DNA of 64,000 nt from Amborella trichopoda (lineage: Eukaryota > Streptophyta > Magnoliopsida > Amborellales > Amborellaceae). This document shows positions 58,380 through 64,000 of the stretch, piece by piece; positions within the stretch are counted from its first letter, which is position 1, and every line of letters begins with the position of its first letter. Position numbers and translations under genes: made by a program. The notes below the pieces were generated by a model, which saw nothing but the letters and a program-made list of their open reading frames with translations, was not told the origin of the DNA and made no database searches. The DNA lies in NCBI RefSeq assembly GCF_000471905.2, contig NW_006499617.1:418652-482651 (forward strand). Reading direction: 5' to 3'.

Positions 58380-59235
58380 ATTCAGGATAAACGTCAAACT
58401 CGTGTGACATAAAAAAGTAGAGACATGATAAACGTCAAACTCGTGGGATGTTAAAGAGTCGAGACATGAAAAATGTCAAACTTGTGAGACCTTAAAGATC
58501 CAAAACAGGAAAAACATCAAACTCGTGTGACGTTAAAGAGTCGAGAGAGGAAAGACTTCAAACTCGTGCGATGTAAAAGAGCCGAGGCAGGTACCGTCTA
58601 TCCCCGTATGACGTAAAAGGTTGGGTGTATTCAGGGCACAAGCACCCTGTTTAATGGAAAGAAGTCAAACTCGTGTGACATAAAAGAGTTGAGGCAGGTA
58701 CCGTTGCTCCCCATATGACGTAAAATATCGTATGTATTCAAGGCACTACCACCCTGTTTAATGGAAAGACATCAAACTCGTGCGACGTAAAAGAGCCGAG
58801 ACAGGTATTGTCTATTCTCGTATGACGTGAAAAGTCAGGTGTATCCAAGGCACAACCACCCTGTTTCAATGGAAAAACATCAAACTCGTGCGGTGTAAGA
58901 GAGCCAAGGCAGGTACTATCTATCCCCATATGACGTGAAAGGTTAGGTGCATCCAAGGCACAACCACTCTATTCGATGAAAAAATGTCAAACTCGTGCGA
59001 CGTAAAAGAGTCGAGGCAGGTACCGTATATCCCTGTATGACATGAAAGGTCGAGTGTATCCAGGGTACAATCATCCTATTTGATAGAAAAATGTCAAACT
59101 CGTGCGACGTAAAAGAGTCGAGGTAGGTACCATCTAGCCACGTATGACACAAAAAGGTTGGGAGTATCCAGTGCACAACCACCCTGTTCGATAGATTCCA
59201 TCTATCCCAGTATTGACGTAAAAGGGTCGGGTGTA
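58380..59235 (+). repeat. Tandem array in the 3' region of the Tat-type element
   Basis: The word TCAAACTCGTG occurs about ten times. The first five are about 41-43 bp apart (58392 to 58558). The rest are about 105-108 bp apart, with the longer unit adding GGCAGGTACCGTCTATCCCC, GTATGACGT and CACAACCACCCTGTT-type words. The longer unit looks like the short one with an inserted block. Confidence 0.85.
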
Positions 59236-59960
59236 TGGTCCATCGCTGCATGACGCTAAACTGCTTAGAGGGCTCTACGGCGCAAGAGTTAAAACTGCTA
59301 ACCAACCTTGTTTTTCGAAATATATTTCTCTTTTCAAAATTTTCACTATATGTCTTGTGTTTTTTAAAAACTTTAATTTCTTTGTTAAAATGTTAACCTA
59401 TCTTTGCTACGGGTTCTATTTCAAATCTCCCCCTACTTTAAAAAAAAGTTCTAAAAAAGGCTTAAAAAAAATGAAGGAGCTTTGACACCCGTATATGATG
59501 ATTACCACGTTGCCACGATTACTTTGTTGCTGCCTCGTATCTCACTTCAGATTCTGCCAGATAAGTATCTTCTTATAGAAAGCCTTTTCCTATAGACAAC
59601 CTTAGGAAACCCTAAGGAGATCAAAGACAATGCCAGGGTTAAAAATTCAAACTATAAAAATCCCTGAAATTAAGTGGCATGGCTAGAAAATCCCACTCGA
59701 GTTTCAAGCTTATGTAACTCACCGACATCTCACTCAAAAATCCCTAGGATAAATGCCCTAGGTGGGTGAGCTCGATGAGCGTAATGACTTGAGAAGATAG
59801 TTGGTGTGCCTCCTGACCACGTGACCTCAAGAAGAAATTTAAAATGTTTGCTTTATCTTTGATGTTCACCTGTCCCTCGAAGGACAAGGAACGCCAAATT
59901 GTCTATTTCTTTGCCACTCACCTGTCTTTTGAAAGACAGAGAATACCAAAAAGGGACAAC
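59236..59960 (+). other. 3' end of the Tat-type internal region, with polypurine tract
   Basis: Non-coding. AAAAAGGGACAAC directly before the 3' LTR (about 59948-59960) is the likely polypurine tract. Confidence 0.6.
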
Positions 59961-61133
59961 TGTAGATACCCCATTTTAAATTTGACAAATTCTATGGTTT
60001 TTTAAACCCTTAGGATCACATTATCTTATTAGACCATATTTAATTACCCCAAAACTACCAAAATCCTATCCCAATTTGAAGAATTGCCTGAATCAGACCT
60101 ACAGCTAAAACGATATAATAAATGACAATTTCGTCCCTGTGATACCCAACTGTCGAGCCACTGGCCGGGCTGTAATGGGCCCGACAGGCCCAGACGCGGG
60201 CTGATGATGCATTCAACGCATCTGATGATGCAATAAATGCGTTTTCTTTAAGTAGATAAGGTTAAAACTTCAAGATAAATAAATAAAATGCCAAACAAAC
60301 TCCAAACAATTTAGGAAAAATCACCAATTAAATCTTATAAATACCCCATCTCCCTAACCCAAAAGGAGTAAGACAAAAAAAAAAACTTAGAAATTCTTGA
60401 AATTAGGAAAATTATCCAAAAATATCAAAAATAGGAAAAATCATTAAAAAATTCCTAAAAATTTAAGAAAAATCCCAAAAAATTACAAAAAAATATCAGA
60501 ATTCATATTCAACCTGTGGAGATTACAAAACCCATAAAAAACTAAGGAAATTCTCCTTCAGACCCTGAGAAAGACCGATAGCTTTAGAAAAATCCTTAGA
60601 TTGAAAACCCTAGAGAAGATAGAAACCCTAGCCTCCTAAAGTCCTAACCCCCAAGATTGAGAAAACCTAGACCTAGGGAATAAAATCCCTTGATCAAGAC
60701 TAGAATTATGGCACAACAACCTAGATCTTACCCTGTACATCAAAGATATGCTGGTCAACATTCGAATCAGAGAGGCAAAGAGGACCGCTTCTAATACAGG
60801 TGAGCCCTCGAAGGCACGGGAATCTCGGCCATCTGGCTCGGTTTGGTATTACTTCTTCCTCTCTCTTTCTTATTCTTTTTACTATTTTGCTTCTTTTATA
60901 TATTTTTGATCTGTTAACTAGTCTTAAAAATCGTATTTTAATCCTCTGGATCATGTTGGCTTTGCCACAAATCTGAGAGTAGATATGCTCCTTTTCGGGC
61001 AAATCTGGCCTCGGATATGAATTCGATCTATCTCACTTTCTTTACCACTTTATTTATACCTTTTTAATTAGTTTAAGGTGTTAAAATTTGAAAGATATTC
61101 ATCGGAAGATCTGTCCGATTTTCATCGTAAACA
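59961..61133 (+). repeat. 3' LTR of the Tat-type element
   Basis: 1173 bp, from TGTAGATACCCC to CATCGTAAACA, parallel to 47920-49098. The 5' copy has a block of roughly 30 bp near 48040-48070 (GAGCTTTTCAATGGTCCAAG) that is absent here. Confidence 0.9.
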
Positions 61134-61138
61134 AGCAG

Positions 61139-61740
61139 TAAAAAGAATTCTAAGGTACATTAAGGGAACAAAGCATCTAAAATTATGTTTTCCATTAGAT
61201 GAGCTTGAAGTTATAGGATATTCAGATGCATATTTTGCTGAGGATAAGGATGATAGTCAGTCCACCTCAAGACATATTTTCCTCTTTGGAGGGGCAATTG
61301 TTTCTTGGTTTAGCAAGAAACAAGGGTATGTAGCTTGGTACACACATGAAGCAAAATATATTATATGTAGCACTGCTTATACTTTTGGCGTCTAGATAAA
61401 GCGCTTCATAGATGACTTGAAGCAGCAAATAATTGATGAACTGATCCAAATATTTTGTGATAATTAAACTGCATTTAAATCAATTCAAAATGGAGCAAAT
61501 AGCTCCAAAGGACGACATATAGATGTCCAATATCACAACATTCAGGATGTAGTTGAGAAATGTGAAGTAACTATTAGTTACTTGCCGTCATCAGATCTGA
61601 TTGTTTATCCATTAGCAAAGGGTATAAGTGTTGAACTATTGTCTAAGCACACTAGCTTAATGGGACAAAAATGTTTAAGTCAATCAGTTTTCATGAGTGT
61701 CAAATCTACATTAGCGTGAAAATCCTTTTGATAGACATTT
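61139..61740 (+). pseudogene. Copia RNase H remnant, right of the nested element
   Basis: KRILRYIKGTKHLKLCFPL, IGYSDAYFAEDKDDSQSTSR and GGAIVSWFSKKQGYVA are the copia RNase H blocks. They continue the polymerase part that stops at 47919. GRHIDVQYHNIQDVV follows near the end. Broken. Confidence 0.82.
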
Positions 61741-61755
61741 GTTATGAGAGGCATA

Positions 61756-64000
61756 TGTCACGACCCAGCCCCTTGACCCCTACAGTCCTCAAACGGAGGG
61801 CAACAAAGTGCGGGATCGTGATCGAAAGTCGCATACAGCACTTAAGTGGGAGTGGCATCAATACGTGTTAAGAGGGCAAAATCAAAGCAAACTACGCGAA
61901 ATAAATGAAAAAACCTCATCCAACAAGCACTGAAAACTGAATAAATTAAAACCATTAACTTCATTCATCTTTAAAAGTCTTTACAACAAAATTTAAGGCT
62001 TACAAGCCTAACATTCATCTCAAAATATTACATCAAATAGAACAACACGTGGCAACGCCAACAGACACCTACAAAGCCAAATAGAAATCCTGAACCGCTT
62101 TGAGCTTCGAACGCCTGCTATCACCGGTCAGCTGCTTGCCACCCGCGATCAGGTACTAACACGCTACACATATGAAATAAGTGGAGTGACCAATAAGCCC
62201 AGTAACTAAATCATTGCCCTTGCATTCTCGACTAACAGTATATACATAATAACATGCCCATAGCCTTACAAAAATTGCATTTGCGCACAGAGTATGGTCA
62301 TACATCAGAGTACATATAATTGTTGTATAAAAAGGGGTAAGACTCAGTTAACAGAGCATTACTTGTAATCAATATGACATCAATCGTTATGCATATCAAA
62401 GTTATAGCCAAGTGTTCATACTGAATACAGAATTAAGATAAGCATAACATATTAAATCACACCTAAAAGTAAAAGCCACATCGATCAGGCTAAGCCAATC
62501 TTGAAACTTGGGACTTCTCCCCTCATTCAAGAGGGAGGATAATGACAAGTGGAGTTCCCACTTCGTAATATTCGCACTCATGCATACATTCCCAACGAGC
62601 TTTGGGGTTTTCGATAGGCTGAAGCCTTGCAAGACGCAACTCTCTCTTGTGCCCTCAAGCAAGAAGGCGTTATACTACCATTGGAGGACCCAATGCATAG
62701 TGCCCATGAAAATTTGGGGAGTGCCCCTCCCTATTATTTACAGTCACCTCTCGACTCCACTCCTATCCTATGGGTCAAAGTACAGTCTGGCACACTACTA
62801 ATGGAGGAACCATTGTGTAGAAGTCAAAAATCACATATATCCGAAATAGAGAGTCTACTATCAATGGAGGACCCATTGCGTAGCAGTCAGAAATCACATA
62901 TATCAGAAATAGAGAGTCTACTACCAATGGAAGACCCATTGGGTAGAAGTCAGAAATCACATATATCTGAAACAGAGAGTCTACTACCAATGGCGGACCC
63001 TTTGCGTAGCAGTCAGAAATCACATATATTAGAACCAGAGAGCCTACTACCAATGGAGGACCCATTGCATAGTAGTCAGAAATCACATATATCTGAAATA
63101 GAGAGTCTACTACCAATGGAGAACCCATTGCGTAGTAGTCAAAAATCACATATATCAAAATCAGAGAGTCTACTACCAATGGAGGACCCATTGCGTAGTA
63201 GTCAAAAATCACATATATCAGTTGCATCGTGTATAAGCATGCATAACATTTATTCATTCACACTTTACTCTTTCCAAGAGGTCTCCTACATTTAACATTT
63301 GTAGGATCATAAGCATGCCATTTCGGTGTCTTATCACCTTGTAAAAGGGTTATGTTCAAAAGAAACATTGATGCATGACATATGCATAACTCATATACAA
63401 CTTAAATTCATGGGTATATATAGAATGAAACACAACACCCAAATTATGAGGGGAATTAACTTAATTTCAATTCCAATTCTCTAACTGAGCATCACTAAAT
63501 TAATTAAGGGTTTAGCCTATTGCTCCGAATCTTGTTGAATTTTGCCAATAATGACATATGTTCACAATTTGAATCATAGCTTCCAACCTAGTAGGAATTT
63601 CGAAACAATTTTAACATGCAACTTTTTATAGACATTCAGAGCATTCAAATGGCTGTGGTTTCGGGGTAATTGGACTCCATTTGATCAGCCAAAATTCATG
63701 GCAACAAAGACAAACATTTTGAGTTTCTGTGAGATCTGTCAATAGTGACATACTAGAGCATTTCTTAGCATAACTCCTTATTTAGATAGAATTTGGGAAA
63801 GATTAATACATGAAAATCATAGAAGACATATACATATATCAAATGGTGTATTTTTGGGTAATTTGGACCTCAATAGGTCAGGCAAAGTTTTAATACAGTA
63901 GAAGCAATACTTCTGAAAATTATCACAATCCGCTAACAGTGACATATGAGCCCAAAATGAAACACATCTTCCAACTTATCAAGAATTTCAAGTGGACATA
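61756..64000 (-). mobile_element. Probable long LTR of a further gypsy element, minus strand, running out of the window
   Basis: Starts TGTCACGACCCAGCCCC right where the copia sequence stops. Read inverted, this is an LTR end ...GGGTCGTGACA, a form I associate with long LTRs of plant chromovirus (Tekay/Del-like) elements. No protein-coding block is seen up to 64000. Related blocks with a (A/G)TGACATA(C/T/G) word recur at about 63550, 63742 and 63939 (roughly 190-bp spacing). The partner LTR and target duplication lie outside, so this is an inference. Confidence 0.45.
62800..63222. repeat. About 6.7 tandem copies of a 63-bp unit
   Basis: AATGGAGGACCCATTGCGTA, then AGTCAGAAATCACATATATC and AGAGAGTCTACTACC, repeats with starts at 62800, 62863, 62926, 62989, 63052, 63115 and 63178. 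Because 63 is a multiple of three and the unit has no stop in one frame of each strand, long open frames appear on both strands. They are artefacts of the array. A diverged partial unit lies near 62682. Confidence 0.92.

Larger units (their letters stand above)
47920..61133 (+). mobile_element. Tat-type Ty3/gypsy retrotransposon, complete length but broken, nested in copia
   Basis: LTRs at 47920-49098 and 59961-61133 both start TGTAGA(C/T)ACCCCATT and end in ...TAAACA. The 5-bp word AGCAG flanks the whole element (47915-47919 and 61134-61138). Internal order: primer site, long leader, gag, protease, reverse transcriptase, RNase H, a second archaeal-type RNase H, integrase, then a long non-coding 3' region with tandem repeats. 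The second RNase H is the hallmark of the Tat lineage. The LTRs differ at about a dozen of the first 90 positions by eye, mostly transitions, suggesting a few million years at usual plant rates. The coding parts have many breaks (more than five). Confidence 0.9.
42572..61755 (+). mobile_element. Ty1/copia retrotransposon, plus strand, broken, carrying a nested Tat-type element
   Basis: It starts with an LTR (TGTTGACACG at 42572). Gag-like, GAG-pre-integrase, integrase and reverse transcriptase/RNase H parts follow in copia order. The polymerase part is interrupted at 47919/61134 by a 13.2-kb gypsy element and then continues to about 61.7 kb. A 3' LTR matching the 42572 start is not seen before 61756, where another element begins, so it probably lies outside the window. 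Many breaks (clearly more than five). Confidence 0.8.

Noticed and set aside
58380-59235. CRISPR-like regular repeats (TCAAACTCGTG)
   Set aside because: The units are tandem and vary in length, and lie in the 3' region of a plant LTR element, where such arrays are known.
62627-63295. Long open frame of 222 codons, with a 160-codon frame on the other strand
   Set aside because: Both come from the 63-bp tandem array, whose unit length is a multiple of three and lacks stops. No domain or codon signal supports a protein.
1-64000. tRNA, rRNA or other structured RNA genes
   Set aside because: I saw no cloverleaf with conserved A/B box words and no rRNA blocks. The tRNA-like words seen are primer-binding sites of retroelements. 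A tRNA scan would settle it.

Overview
This is AT-rich nuclear DNA from a flowering plant. There are no operons, ribosome binding sites or phage genes. It carries plant Ty1/copia and Ty3/gypsy elements, many small hAT-like and Mutator-like non-autonomous DNA transposons, a decayed pentatricopeptide-repeat (PPR) gene and one intact plant-type gene. The species cannot be told from this window. Two 20-N runs mark assembly joins, and the second (about 43.1 kb) sits inside what looks like a false duplication.

Layout. From 1 to 13.4 kb there are no genes, but many MITEs: an hAT element with an 8-bp target duplication (1149-1913), repeated copies of a Mutator-like MITE with 9-bp target duplications, and one of these MITEs (3495-4463) split by a second MITE (3734-4337) full of a 19-23 bp palindrome. 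From 13.4 to 19.2 kb the DNA is less repetitive and intron-like, with a few exon-like runs but no gene model I can defend. A short non-autonomous LTR element lies at 19.2-20.55 kb. The one convincing intact gene is at 22625-23590: intronless, GC-rich, 321 codons, with a C-terminal membrane helix. At 24.6-25.9 kb lies an LTR plus primer-binding site of the same family as the big Tat-type element further right. From 26.5 to 28.3 kb there are a foldback element and more MITEs.

From 28.9 to 31.4 kb lies a dead PPR gene split by a 1.6-kb hAT element (29157-30789) with a clear 8-bp target duplication. From 31.4 to 37.9 kb there is repeat-rich intergenic DNA with a 0.25-kb tandem duplication, two more MITE copies and a long palindromic MITE.

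From 37.97 kb to the end the window is a nest of LTR retrotransposons: a minus-strand chromovirus-type gypsy element (about 37.97-42.57 kb); a plus-strand copia element starting at 42572; a complete-length but decayed Tat-type gypsy element (47920-61133) inserted in the copia pol region with a 5-bp target duplication; the rest of the copia pol region to about 61.75 kb; then, from 61756, what looks like a very long LTR of a fourth element running out of the window, with a 63-bp tandem array. All these retroelements are broken fossils.

The genes do not form a pathway. The story of the window is layered transposition: insertion order can be read from target duplications and split elements.
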